Shown here one piece after another: positions 5,985 through 13,342 of a DNA stretch of 30,652 nucleotides. Numbering within the stretch: position 1 is the stretch's first letter; each line of letters opens with the position of its first letter. The translations under genes and the position numbers were made by a program. The notes beneath the pieces are model-generated. The model was not told the origin of the DNA, ran no database searches, and was given only the letters and a program-made list of their open reading frames with translations. This DNA is from JBBDIP01 sp050260675 (lineage in GTDB: Bacteria; Bacillota; Sulfobacillia; Fermentithermobacillales; Fermentithermobacillaceae): contig JBLNCN010000006.1 in assembly GCA_050260675.1 (NCBI GenBank), positions 1-30,652 of the forward strand, in the 5' to 3' direction.

Positions 5985-8900
5985 CTAGATTCGTCGGTCG
6001 CACACCGGGACGTCCTGTATCGCCAGAACGCCGCGGTCCTCCCAGTCAACCCCTGTCTTTGCCTGGGCTGAAGCAGCCTTTGCCATAGCAGATGCCGTCT
6101 CGAGGCAGGTAAGCACCGGGATGCCTCGCCCAATCGCCAGCGAGCGGATCTTGAAACCGTCGGTCTCCTCGCTCCCGCCCTTGGTGAACGTGTTGATGAC
6201 CACCTGCACCCGGCCTTCGGCGATGACGCCAGGGATTCCCGGAGGGCAAAGAGGCGAACCATCTCCCGGCTCGCTCAGTTTGCGCACCACCTGGACCCCC
6301 ACGCCCGCATCAGCGAGATAGCGGGCGGTACCCTTGGTGGCGTAGAGACTCCAGCCGGCCGCAGCCAGCCCGCGAGCCGTCTCAAGACAGGAGGGTTTGT
6401 CGCGATCGGCGACGGTTAGGAGGACTCCGGAGCCGGGTCCAAGGCGGCTGACCCCGAGGGAGAGGAAGGACTTCTGCAGCGCTTCCTCCAGGTCCGCTCC
6501 AATCCCCATAACTTCGCCGGTGGACTTCATCTCAGGGCCGACCACGGGGTCTACCCGCATCTTGGACCAGGAGAAGACCGGCATCTTCACCGCGCAGACC
6601 GGCGGCTCCGGTCCGCACCCGGTATACGGGCCGTAGGATTTGAGGCTCCGCCCCAGCGAAAGGCCCGTTGCCACTCGGATGACCGGGAAGCCCGTGACCT
6701 TGGTCACGAAGGGGACCGTACGCGATGCCCTCGGGTTCACCTCCAGGCAGTACACCGTGTCGCCGTCCACGATGTACTGGATATTGGCTATTCCCTTGAC
6801 CGGGAGCGCCCTGCACAACGCGCTTGTGTACTCAACGATCTTCGACTTGGCCGCATCGGATATCGTCCGCGGCGGTATCTGCGCGATCGAGTCGCCCGAG
6901 TGTACTCCCGCCCTCTCAATGTGCTCCAGGATGGCGGGGATGTAGGAGTCCACCCCGTCGGACAGCACGTCCACCTCAACCTCAGTAGCAAGGATGTACT
7001 TGTCGACCAATACGCCATGGCCCCGGGCTTCTTCCGTCGCCTCGTCGAAGAACCGCAGCAGTTCGGCTTCGTCCTGCACAATGGCCATTCCCCGGCCTCC
7101 GAGGACATACGACGGCCTGACGACCACAGGGAAGCGGATAACCCTGCACGCTTGCAGCGCCTGCTCCTTGGTGTAGGCTATGGTGCCGGGGATGACCGGG
7201 ATTCCTAGGTCATGTAGCAGCTTCACGAATCTTCCCCGGTCTTCGGTGGCGTCGATGGCGTCAGGACTGGTTCCAAGCACCTTCACGCCGGCGTTGACCA
7301 GGTCCTCAACCAGGTTGATCGCAGTCTGCCCCCCAAACCCCACAAACACCCCTGCCGGGTTGACCACCTCTACCACCGACATCACGTGCTCAAACGTGAG
7401 AGGCTCAAAGTACAGCCTGCCTGCGGTATTGAAGTCGGTTGAAACCGTCTCGGGGTTGTTGTTGATGATGACCGAGGTGTAGCCCTCTCTCTCCAATGCC
7501 CATGCCGCGTGGACGGCGCAGTAGTCGAATTCGATGCCCTGGCCTATCCGTATCGGCCCTCCGCCCAGCACGATCACCGAGGGCCGGTCACTTGAGGGCT
7601 TGGCTGCCTCTCTCCCCGATCCATCGTAGGTGGAGTAGTAATAGGGCGTGATGGCCTCGAACTCGCCTGCGCAGGTATCCACCATGTTGAACGCGGGGAT
7701 GAGCCCCGCCTGCTTCCTGGCGTCCCTGACAGCCTGCTCAGATACTCCCAGGAGCTGCGCGATACGAAGGTCTCCCAGTCCCATGGACTTGGCCCTCTTG
7801 AGCAGGTCCTTATTGGAAAGTGCAAGGGATGCGCCGGATGGTAACTCGGCACAGCTGCGGAGCTCGCTTTCCACGCCGACTAGTGTGGCCATACGCTCCA
7901 CGAAGAACCTGTCGATGCCGGTAGAGTCTGCTATCTCACCGGTTGAGATGCCCTCGCGCAGAGCGCGGAGCACCCAGGATAGGCGCGTGTCGTCGGGCTG
8001 GCGCAGTCTCCGCATTATCTCGTCGCGATCCGCCGGGCCGCCTCCCGCTTCCCATAGCGTCCCCTTCTGATCGAGAGAGGAGATGCCTTTGCCCAGGGCC
8101 TCCTCGAAGGTTCTGCCAATAGCCATGACCTCGCCGGTGGACTTCATCTGCAGGCCGAGACCCCTGGGGCCGCCGGGGAACTTGTCCCACGGCCACCTGG
8201 GTATCTTCAGCGACACGTAGTCGATGACGGGTTCGTGGATAGCGGTGGTCTTGCCGGTCACCTCGTTAGCAATCTCGTCCAGGTTGAAGCCCAGAGCGAT
8301 CTTGGAGGCGACGCGGGCAATCGGGTATCCGGTGGCCTTTGAAGCAAGAGCGCTGGACCGCGATCCGCGCGGGTTGACCTCAATGACGTAGTAGTTGCCG
8401 GTCCGGCGCTGGAGGGCCAGCTGCACGTTGCAGGCGCCCTGAATGCCCAGCCCGGCCACAATGTCCAAAGCTGCGGTGCGGAGCCTCTGGAACGTCTTGT
8501 CGTCCAGGGTGAGCGTCGGGGCGACGACGATGCTGTCCCCGGTGTGGATGCCCATCGGGTCCACGTTCTCCATGCTGCAGACCACGATGGAGTTTCCCGC
8601 TCCATCCCTCACCACTTCAAACTCGATTTCCTTCTCACCGTAGAGCGATGCTTCCACGAGCACCTGGTGCACGGGGCTGGCCGCCAGGCCCCGCTCCAAG
8701 GCGGTCGTAAGTTCATCCTCTGTTGAGACGAACCCGCCGCCGGTGCCTCCCAAAGTGAACGCAGGGCGTATCACGCACGGGAGACCGACCTTCGCCATGA
8801 CCTCCGCCTTCTGGCGCACCGAAGTCACCGTCATGCTGGAGGGTATGGGCTGCCCTATGGACTCCATGGTCCGCTTGAAGGCTTCCCTGTCCTCGCCCTT

Positions 8901-9272
8901 CCTTATCGCCTCTATTCCAGTGCCGAGCACCCTCAAGGAAAAGCGGTCGAGGACCCCCTCTTCGTGCAGCTCCATCGCCAGGTTCAGGCCCGCCTGGCCT
9001 CCCATCGTGGCTATTAGGCCGTCGGGCCGCTCCTTGCGGATGATCTTGCTGGCCGCTTCAATGGTCAGCGGCTCCAGATATACGCGGTCCGCGATATCGC
9101 GATCCGTCATTATGGTGGCCGGGTTAGGGTTCAGGAGGACTACCTTGACGCCTTCCTCCCTGAGAGCGCGGCACGCCTGCGTGCCGGAGTAATCGAACTC
9201 CGCCGCCTGCCCGATGACGATTGGGCCCGACCCGACTACCAGGACTTTTCTGATGCTGAGATCTCTAGGCAT
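5985..9272 (-). CDS. carB: Carbamoyl-phosphate synthase large subunit
   Basis: The protein has 1095 residues. It uses ammonia from CarA with bicarbonate and two ATP to make carbamoyl phosphate for pyrimidines and arginine. The duplicated ATP-grasp architecture is clear: KVLVVGSGPIVIGQAAEFDY opens the first half and VIVLGGGPIRIGQGIEFDY the second, each followed by its NNNPET/NPNPAT-type strand and EVNPRxSR metal-binding segment. The oligomerisation domain separates them (about 400-550). The last ~150 residues are the MGS-like allosteric domain. The ATG at 9272 is favoured because GGAGGAG lies six bases upstream, inside the end of carA; an upstream TTG in the same frame overlaps that site. The start overlaps the carA stop (ATGCCTAG), a coupled arrangement. 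No frameshift or missing motif was seen. Confidence 0.97.
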   Translation of the reverse strand: MPRDLSIRKVLVVGSGPIVIGQAAEFDYSGTQACRALREEGVKVVLLNPNPATIMTDRDIADRVYLEPLTIEAASKIIRKERPDGLIATMGGQAGLNLAMELHEEGVLDRFSLRVLGTGIEAIRKGEDREAFKRTMESIGQPIPSSMTVTSVRQKAEVMAKVGLPCVIRPAFTLGGTGGGFVSTEDELTTALERGLAASPVHQVLVEASLYGEKEIEFEVVRDGAGNSIVVCSMENVDPMGIHTGDSIVVAPTLTLDDKTFQRLRTAALDIVAGLGIQGACNVQLALQRRTGNYYVIEVNPRGSRSSALASKATGYPIARVASKIALGFNLDEIANEVTGKTTAIHEPVIDYVSLKIPRWPWDKFPGGPRGLGLQMKSTGEVMAIGRTFEEALGKGISSLDQKGTLWEAGGGPADRDEIMRRLRQPDDTRLSWVLRALREGISTGEIADSTGIDRFFVERMATLVGVESELRSCAELPSGASLALSNKDLLKRAKSMGLGDLRIAQLLGVSEQAVRDARKQAGLIPAFNMVDTCAGEFEAITPYYYSTYDGSGREAAKPSSDRPSVIVLGGGPIRIGQGIEFDYCAVHAAWALEREGYTSVIINNNPETVSTDFNTAGRLYFEPLTFEHVMSVVEVVNPAGVFVGFGGQTAINLVEDLVNAGVKVLGTSPDAIDATEDRGRFVKLLHDLGIPVIPGTIAYTKEQALQACRVIRFPVVVRPSYVLGGRGMAIVQDEAELLRFFDEATEEARGHGVLVDKYILATEVEVDVLSDGVDSYIPAILEHIERAGVHSGDSIAQIPPRTISDAAKSKIVEYTSALCRALPVKGIANIQYIVDGDTVYCLEVNPRASRTVPFVTKVTGFPVIRVATGLSLGRSLKSYGPYTGCGPEPPVCAVKMPVFSWSKMRVDPVVGPEMKSTGEVMGIGADLEEALQKSFLSLGVSRLGPGSGVLLTVADRDKPSCLETARGLAAAGWSLYATKGTARYLADAGVGVQVVRKLSEPGDGSPLCPPGIPGVIAEGRVQVVINTFTKGGSEETDGFKIRSLAIGRGIPVLTCLETASAMAKAASAQAKTGVDWEDRGVLAIQDVPVCDRRI

Positions 9273-10362
9273 GAACGACTCCTCCTTCAAGGCGGGCCCA
9301 GAACTGGCGATAGCCCGGTCCGGATGCCCCTTCGGGGTGGAACTGCACTGACGCCGCGAGGAACCTGCCCGACGCAGGGTCTCTGAGTTCGAGCCCCTCG
9401 ATTGAGCCGTCGTTCAGGTTGCGATGGGTGACCGTCATACCTTGAGGAAGACCCTCGTTCTCAACAGCGTAGTTGTGGTTCTGGGAGGTGACGAACGCGC
9501 GGCCGGTGTGGAGGTCTTTCACCGGATGATTGCCTCCGTGGTGGCCGTACTTGAGCTTTGTTGTGCGGGCGCCGGCGGCTTTGGCGATTATCTGGTGCCC
9601 CAGGCAAATGCCGTAGACAGGCACCTTGCCGAGAAGGGAATCGGCAGCTTCAATGGCTTCTGGGTTATCGAGGGGGTCGCCGGGCCCGTTTGACAAGAGA
9701 ACGCAGGACGGACGTAGGCCCAGGATCTGCTCAGCGGACGTCTTTGGAGGGACCTTCACAACCCGGTACCCGGCTGCCAATAACTCCTTGGTGATGCTGG
9801 CCTTGGCGCCGAAATCCACCAGCACGCAAGTCCCCCTGTTAGCCCGCGCATCCCCTTCGGCAGTGGTTTCTTTGCAGGCTACTTCCGCCGTAATGCCCCT
9901 CATATCGAACTCGGCGGCCCGCTGCGTGAGCCGCTCCAACTCGGTTGGGTTCAAGCCGCCCTCCGGGACCGGCGCGATAATGCCTCTGAGGGAGCCGCGG
10001 TCGCGAAGATGGAGGACAAGTCCCCTGGTATCAAGGCCGGTGAGCGCTGGGCGACCAGAGGCCATGAGGCCGGATGCCAGGGAGGTGACCCCATCCTCAA
10101 CAGGCCCGGTCCAGATGTCCCGCGCGACCATCCCCCGGACGGAGATGCTCGGAGATTGGCCGGAGCCGGGCGGCAGGCCGTAATTGCCTATCATGGGGAA
10201 AGTGAAGACCAGTATCTGGCCTGCATACGACGGATCGATGAGCGCTTCCTCATAACCTGTCATGCCGGTACAGAAAACCACTTCACCGAGGGCTTCGCCT
10301 TGAAAACTCAGAAGGTCTCCCTGGACTGAAAATCCATCTTCGAGGCAGAGAACTCCACGCAT
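9265..10362 (-). CDS. carA: Carbamoyl-phosphate synthase small (glutaminase) subunit
   Basis: The protein has 365 residues, normal for the family. The N-terminal CarA-specific domain runs to about 175 (GEVVFCTGMTGYEEALIDPSY, RGMVARD, GLDTRGLVLHLRDRGSL). The class I glutamine amidotransferase domain follows, with the catalytic triad Cys253 (GICLGHQ), His342 and Glu344 (VQFHPEG). It releases ammonia from glutamine and channels it to CarB. Its ATG is preceded by GAGGGGG at six bases. The leader upstream holds a PyrR-type element and an intrinsic terminator, so expression probably drops when uridine nucleotides are plentiful. Confidence 0.97.
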   Translation of the reverse strand: MRGVLCLEDGFSVQGDLLSFQGEALGEVVFCTGMTGYEEALIDPSYAGQILVFTFPMIGNYGLPPGSGQSPSISVRGMVARDIWTGPVEDGVTSLASGLMASGRPALTGLDTRGLVLHLRDRGSLRGIIAPVPEGGLNPTELERLTQRAAEFDMRGITAEVACKETTAEGDARANRGTCVLVDFGAKASITKELLAAGYRVVKVPPKTSAEQILGLRPSCVLLSNGPGDPLDNPEAIEAADSLLGKVPVYGICLGHQIIAKAAGARTTKLKYGHHGGNHPVKDLHTGRAFVTSQNHNYAVENEGLPQGMTVTHRNLNDGSIEGLELRDPASGRFLAASVQFHPEGASGPGYRQFWARLEGGVVHA

Positions 10363-10436
10363 GCCGATCCCCCTCTTATCCGTTTAGCCTTGGATCTTTC
10401 TGACCGAGGGGCCGTGGGAGGGAGAACAGGCGAATG

Positions 10437-10473
10437 AAAAACGCGCCCACCGCATCTTCTTGCACGGGCGCGC
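10437..10473 (-). terminator. Attenuator terminator in the carAB leader
   Basis: On the minus strand, CGCGCCC (10472-10466) and GGGCGCG (10448-10442) form a stem directly followed by TTTTT (10441-10437). It lies between the PyrR-type hairpin and the carA start codon, where the regulated terminator of a pyr leader should be. Confidence 0.82.
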
Positions 10474-10504
10474 GACATTCGGTCAAGCATCGTGCTCGCT
10501 CCTT

Positions 10505-10524
10505 TTTGACCTCTCCGGGTCAAA
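10505..10524 (-). promoter_or_regulatory. PyrR-binding-loop-like RNA hairpin
   Basis: The minus-strand RNA reads UUUGACC-CGGAGA-GGUCAAA: a 7-bp stem whose loop and flanks match the CCxGAGAGG core of the PyrR anti-antiterminator in Bacillota pyr operons. In that established mechanism, UMP/UTP-bound PyrR stabilises this hairpin and lets the downstream terminator form. The order promoter, hairpin, terminator, carA is as expected. No pyrR gene is in the window. Confidence 0.8.
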
Positions 10525-10566
10525 CTTAAAGGTGCCAGGCGTTCGTTGGAGAAACATCCTGCAAAG

Positions 10567-10595
10567 ACTCTATGGCGAAGTCGCCGTGGTGTCAA
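10567..10595 (-). promoter_or_regulatory. Putative carAB promoter
   Basis: A perfect TTGACA -35 box (10595-10590, minus strand) is followed by exactly 17 bp and TAGAGT (10572-10567, four of six consensus bases). Initiation near 10560 would put the PyrR-type hairpin about 40 bases into the transcript. The promoter lies in the 5' region of the divergent nitroreductase gene. Confidence 0.7.
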
Positions 10596-10629
10596 GCGCC
10601 ATCTCACCATCCGAGGAGTGAGTGACACT

Positions 10630-11364
10630 ATGTCCATCGACCAGAAGCGGCTCTTTATGCAATCTGGTTTCTACACCACGCCTGTGGATTCGGACCAGAT
10701 CAAGGGACTGCCGCAACCGCCGTTCGAGAAACCCGCCGACCCTGCAGCTCCAGTGTTCGAACTGCCGAAACCCGACCCGAAGGTCATTGTTAAGCGTGAT
10801 ATCTTCACCTGCATGGCGGACAGGCGAAGCCGTCGCAAGTTCACCGGCGAACCCTTGTCCCTGGAGGAACTTGCGTTCCTGCTCTGGGCTACGCAAGGCG
10901 TGCGTGAGGTGATCCCGGGAAGGACGTTCCGGAGCGTCCCGTCAGCCGGCTCACGGCATCCGTATGAGACATACCTGTCGGTCAAGAACGTCGCCGGACT
11001 TCAGCCAGGCATATACAGATACCTGGCCCTAAGCCACAGGCTCATGCAGGTGGCGCTGGCTTCCGACATTTCCGAACGAATGATAGATCTATCCGGCGGC
11101 ATCAAGTGGATCGGCGACGCCTCGGTGACGTTCATCTGGGCCGCCAACGCCTACAGAAACCAGTGGCGCTACCAGCGTGAAGGCCCGCGGGTCATGCTGA
11201 TCGACGTCGGTCACATCTGCCAGAACCTGTACCTGGCGGTGGAGGCCATTGGATGCGGCACGTGTGGAATCGGAGCCTACAAGCAGGCCGAGATCGATAA
11301 ATGGCTGGGGTTGGACGGAAACGAGGAATACGTGGTGTACTACGCGCCGGTGGGACGCCTATAA
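10630..11364 (+). CDS. SagB-type nitroreductase-family oxidoreductase
   Basis: The protein has 244 residues. It shows nitroreductase FMN-binding landmarks in SagB style: RRSRRKFTGEPLSLEELAFLLWATQG, then RSVPSAGSRHPYETYLSV, LQPGIYRYL and a C-terminal GHICQNLYLAVEAIGCGTCGIGAY segment. It probably binds FMN and oxidises or reduces a small substrate with NAD(P)H. SagB enzymes in peptide-maturation clusters make azoles, but no cyclodehydratase or precursor peptide is visible here, so that role is not supported. Stand-alone members of this type are common and largely uncharacterised. The chosen ATG has GAGGAG about 12 bases upstream; longer in-frame starts would run back over the divergent car promoter. 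Confidence 0.82.
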   Translation: MSIDQKRLFMQSGFYTTPVDSDQIKGLPQPPFEKPADPAAPVFELPKPDPKVIVKRDIFTCMADRRSRRKFTGEPLSLEELAFLLWATQGVREVIPGRTFRSVPSAGSRHPYETYLSVKNVAGLQPGIYRYLALSHRLMQVALASDISERMIDLSGGIKWIGDASVTFIWAANAYRNQWRYQREGPRVMLIDVGHICQNLYLAVEAIGCGTCGIGAYKQAEIDKWLGLDGNEEYVVYYAPVGRL

Positions 11365-11417
11365 CTTCGGCTGCGTTGAGCCAGTGGGACACCTATAGCC
11401 TGGGCTGCCGCTTAGCC
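11350..11417. repeat. Imperfect 34-bp tandem duplication over a stop codon
   Basis: Two adjacent 34-bp units (11350-11383 and 11384-11417) both begin GTGGGAC.CCTATA and share GGCTGC and an AGCC end. A shorter third trace (GTACGCCTAAC) follows. The first unit covers the nitroreductase stop codon, so the second looks like a duplicated gene end now in the intergenic space. Confidence 0.6.
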
Positions 11418-11435
11418 GTACGCCTAACACAAAGA

Positions 11436-11468
11436 GGGCCGGGTCGCCGCAATTTCGGCGCCCGGCCC
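11436..11468. terminator. Probable bidirectional terminator hairpin
   Basis: GGGCCGGG-T-CGCCG (11436-11449) pairs with CGGCG-CCCGGCCC (11456-11468), with one bulged base and a 6-base loop. It lies between the convergent nitroreductase and hydrogenase genes. On the minus strand it is followed by CTCTTTGTGTT, which favours hydrogenase-operon termination. Confidence 0.7.
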
Positions 11469-11512
11469 CCATGTACAGGGATGGCCCGGTATAGAGGTGT
11501 CTATCCTAACCG

Positions 11513-13342
11513 TTAGTCCATATTCGCTGCCCGCTTAGCCGCGGATTCCGGCAGCCTATCTGACAGCTTCCACTTCCTCTGATCTGTATGCAGCAGGTGA
11601 TGGGCCAGCTCCGAACACGGCTTACCCAGAAAGTCCTTGTACAACTGCTGTACATCAGGGTTCTCGTGGGAGAACCTTATGGGGGCGCTCGAGTCTATCT
11701 GATAGAGGTTCTTTGAGCGGTCCACGTGCAGTTCCCGGTCATCGCCGGAAACCGGCTGCCCGCCGCCCCCCGCGCAACCGCCGGGGCATGCCATGACCTC
11801 CACGAAATCGTACTGGGCCTTGCCTTCCTTCAACGCCTCGATCATCTGGCGCGCTTGGCCCAGCCCGCTCACCACGGCGCACCGCAGTGACTTGCCAGGC
11901 AGTTCAAACGTCGCTTCCTTCCAGCCGGCCGGCCCCCTAACCGCCTTGAACGCGTCGGGCTCGGGGTTCTTGCCCGTGGCAAGGAAGTAGGCGCTCCGCA
12001 ACGCGGCTTCCATGACGCCGCCGGTGGAACCAAAGATGACCGCCGCACCGGTTCCGGTGCCCATGGGGGAGTCGAATTCCTCCTCCGCAAGGCCTTCCGG
12101 CCAAACGCCTTCTTCCTTCACCATCGCGACGAGTTCCCTAGTTGTGAGCACCAGGTCGACATCGGGCCCACCGGCTGACGAAGTCATAGCGTCCAGACCG
12201 GCCTCGTACTTCTTGGCGGTGCAAGGCATGATCGAGACCACGAACAGCTTCTCGACCGGGACTCCGATAGCCCTGGCAAAGTGAGCCTTGGCCACAGCGC
12301 CGAACATCTGCTGGGGCGACTTGGCCGTAGACAGGTTCGGGACTAGTTCAGGATACTGGGACTTCAGAAACCGCACCCATCCCGGACAGCAGGAAGTGAA
12401 CATCGGGAGGACGTGTTCCTGTGTGGCGGCCGAATTCGACTTGCGCTTGGAGTGCCCTTTCCCTGCCCCAGCCAGGCGCTCCAGCAGCTCCGTACCTTCC
12501 TCCATGATGGTGAGGTCGGCGGCAAACGCCGTATCGAATACGTAGTCGAATCCAAGATGGCGCAGGGTCGCCACCAATCGTTTCATATTGGCCGCCTCTC
12601 GCGTCATCCCGAGGCCTTCGCCCCAGGCGGCGCGCACAGCGGGCGCGACCTGCACGACGACCACCTTGTCGGGGTCTGAGAGGGCGTCCCAGGCTTTATC
12701 CCTGTCGTTCTTCTCGGAGAGAGCGCCTACCGGGCAGTGAGTGACGCACTGGCCGCAATAGGCACAGTCCGTAGCAGCCAGAGGCTGTCCGAACGCCGGC
12801 TCGATGGCGGTCCTGGCGCCGGTACCCGCGATCCTCCAGATCCCAAGGGATTGAACCTTGTCGCAGACACTGACGCACCGGTAGCATAGGATACACTTCT
12901 GCGGGTCCCGGACAATTGACGGACTTGACTCGTCGGCCCGCTGCCCGGTCATCTCCCTCTTCAACCTGACGTTACGGACGCCCAAAGCGTTGGCAAGACT
13001 CTGCAGCTTGCAGGCGCCGTTCCTGGAGCACGTCGGGCAATTGCAGTCGTGCTGGGTGAGCAAGAGCTCGACCGCCATGCGCCTGGCGTGCCTCACGCGA
13101 GGGCTGGCCGTTGAGATCTCCATTCCTTCCTGAACGACCGTATTGCAGGCGGTGATGAGCTTGTCCTTGCCTTTGAGTTCAACGACGCAGACCCTGCAGG
13201 CGCCGATCTCGTTTACGCCCTGAAGGTAGCACAGGGTGGGGATACGTAGCCCTACAGCCTTGGAGGCCTCGAGCACTGTAGTGCCTGCAGCGACCCGGAC
13301 TTCCTTCCTGTCGATTTTAAGCGTGACCATTTCGGCTACCAT
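11513..13342 (-). CDS. hydA: [FeFe]-hydrogenase catalytic subunit
   Basis: The protein has 609 residues and catalyses reversible 2H+ + 2e- = H2. Visible domains: plant-type [2Fe-2S] (C38, C49, C52, C66); His-ligated [4Fe-4S] (H98, C102, C105, C111); two [4Fe-4S] clusters (C150-C153-C156-C160 and C193-C196-C199-C203); then the H-cluster domain. All signatures are intact: TSCCPGW with C318/C319, MPCTAKKYE with C373, and MACPGGCAGGGGQP with C519/C523. A Lys/Ser-rich insert of about 15 residues (292-310) precedes the first signature. The start has GGAGGGAGG upstream and overlaps the preceding stop by seven bases. Pairing with a GltD-like subunit suggests the glutamate-synthase-linked type (group A2 in the HydDB scheme). 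The maturases HydE, HydF and HydG are not in the window. Confidence 0.95.
   Translation of the reverse strand: MVAEMVTLKIDRKEVRVAAGTTVLEASKAVGLRIPTLCYLQGVNEIGACRVCVVELKGKDKLITACNTVVQEGMEISTASPRVRHARRMAVELLLTQHDCNCPTCSRNGACKLQSLANALGVRNVRLKREMTGQRADESSPSIVRDPQKCILCYRCVSVCDKVQSLGIWRIAGTGARTAIEPAFGQPLAATDCAYCGQCVTHCPVGALSEKNDRDKAWDALSDPDKVVVVQVAPAVRAAWGEGLGMTREAANMKRLVATLRHLGFDYVFDTAFAADLTIMEEGTELLERLAGAGKGHSKRKSNSAATQEHVLPMFTSCCPGWVRFLKSQYPELVPNLSTAKSPQQMFGAVAKAHFARAIGVPVEKLFVVSIMPCTAKKYEAGLDAMTSSAGGPDVDLVLTTRELVAMVKEEGVWPEGLAEEEFDSPMGTGTGAAVIFGSTGGVMEAALRSAYFLATGKNPEPDAFKAVRGPAGWKEATFELPGKSLRCAVVSGLGQARQMIEALKEGKAQYDFVEVMACPGGCAGGGGQPVSGDDRELHVDRSKNLYQIDSSAPIRFSHENPDVQQLYKDFLGKPCSELAHHLLHTDQRKWKLSDRLPESAAKRAANMD

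Noticed and set aside
6000..9270. Many long open frames antisense to or offset from carB
   Set aside because: They are expected shadows in high-G+C coding DNA; only the carB frame carries recognisable motifs.
10630..11364. Azole-peptide (thiazole/oxazole) biosynthesis cluster because of the SagB-type enzyme
   Set aside because: No YcaO cyclodehydratase, precursor peptide, leader peptidase or exporter lies nearby.
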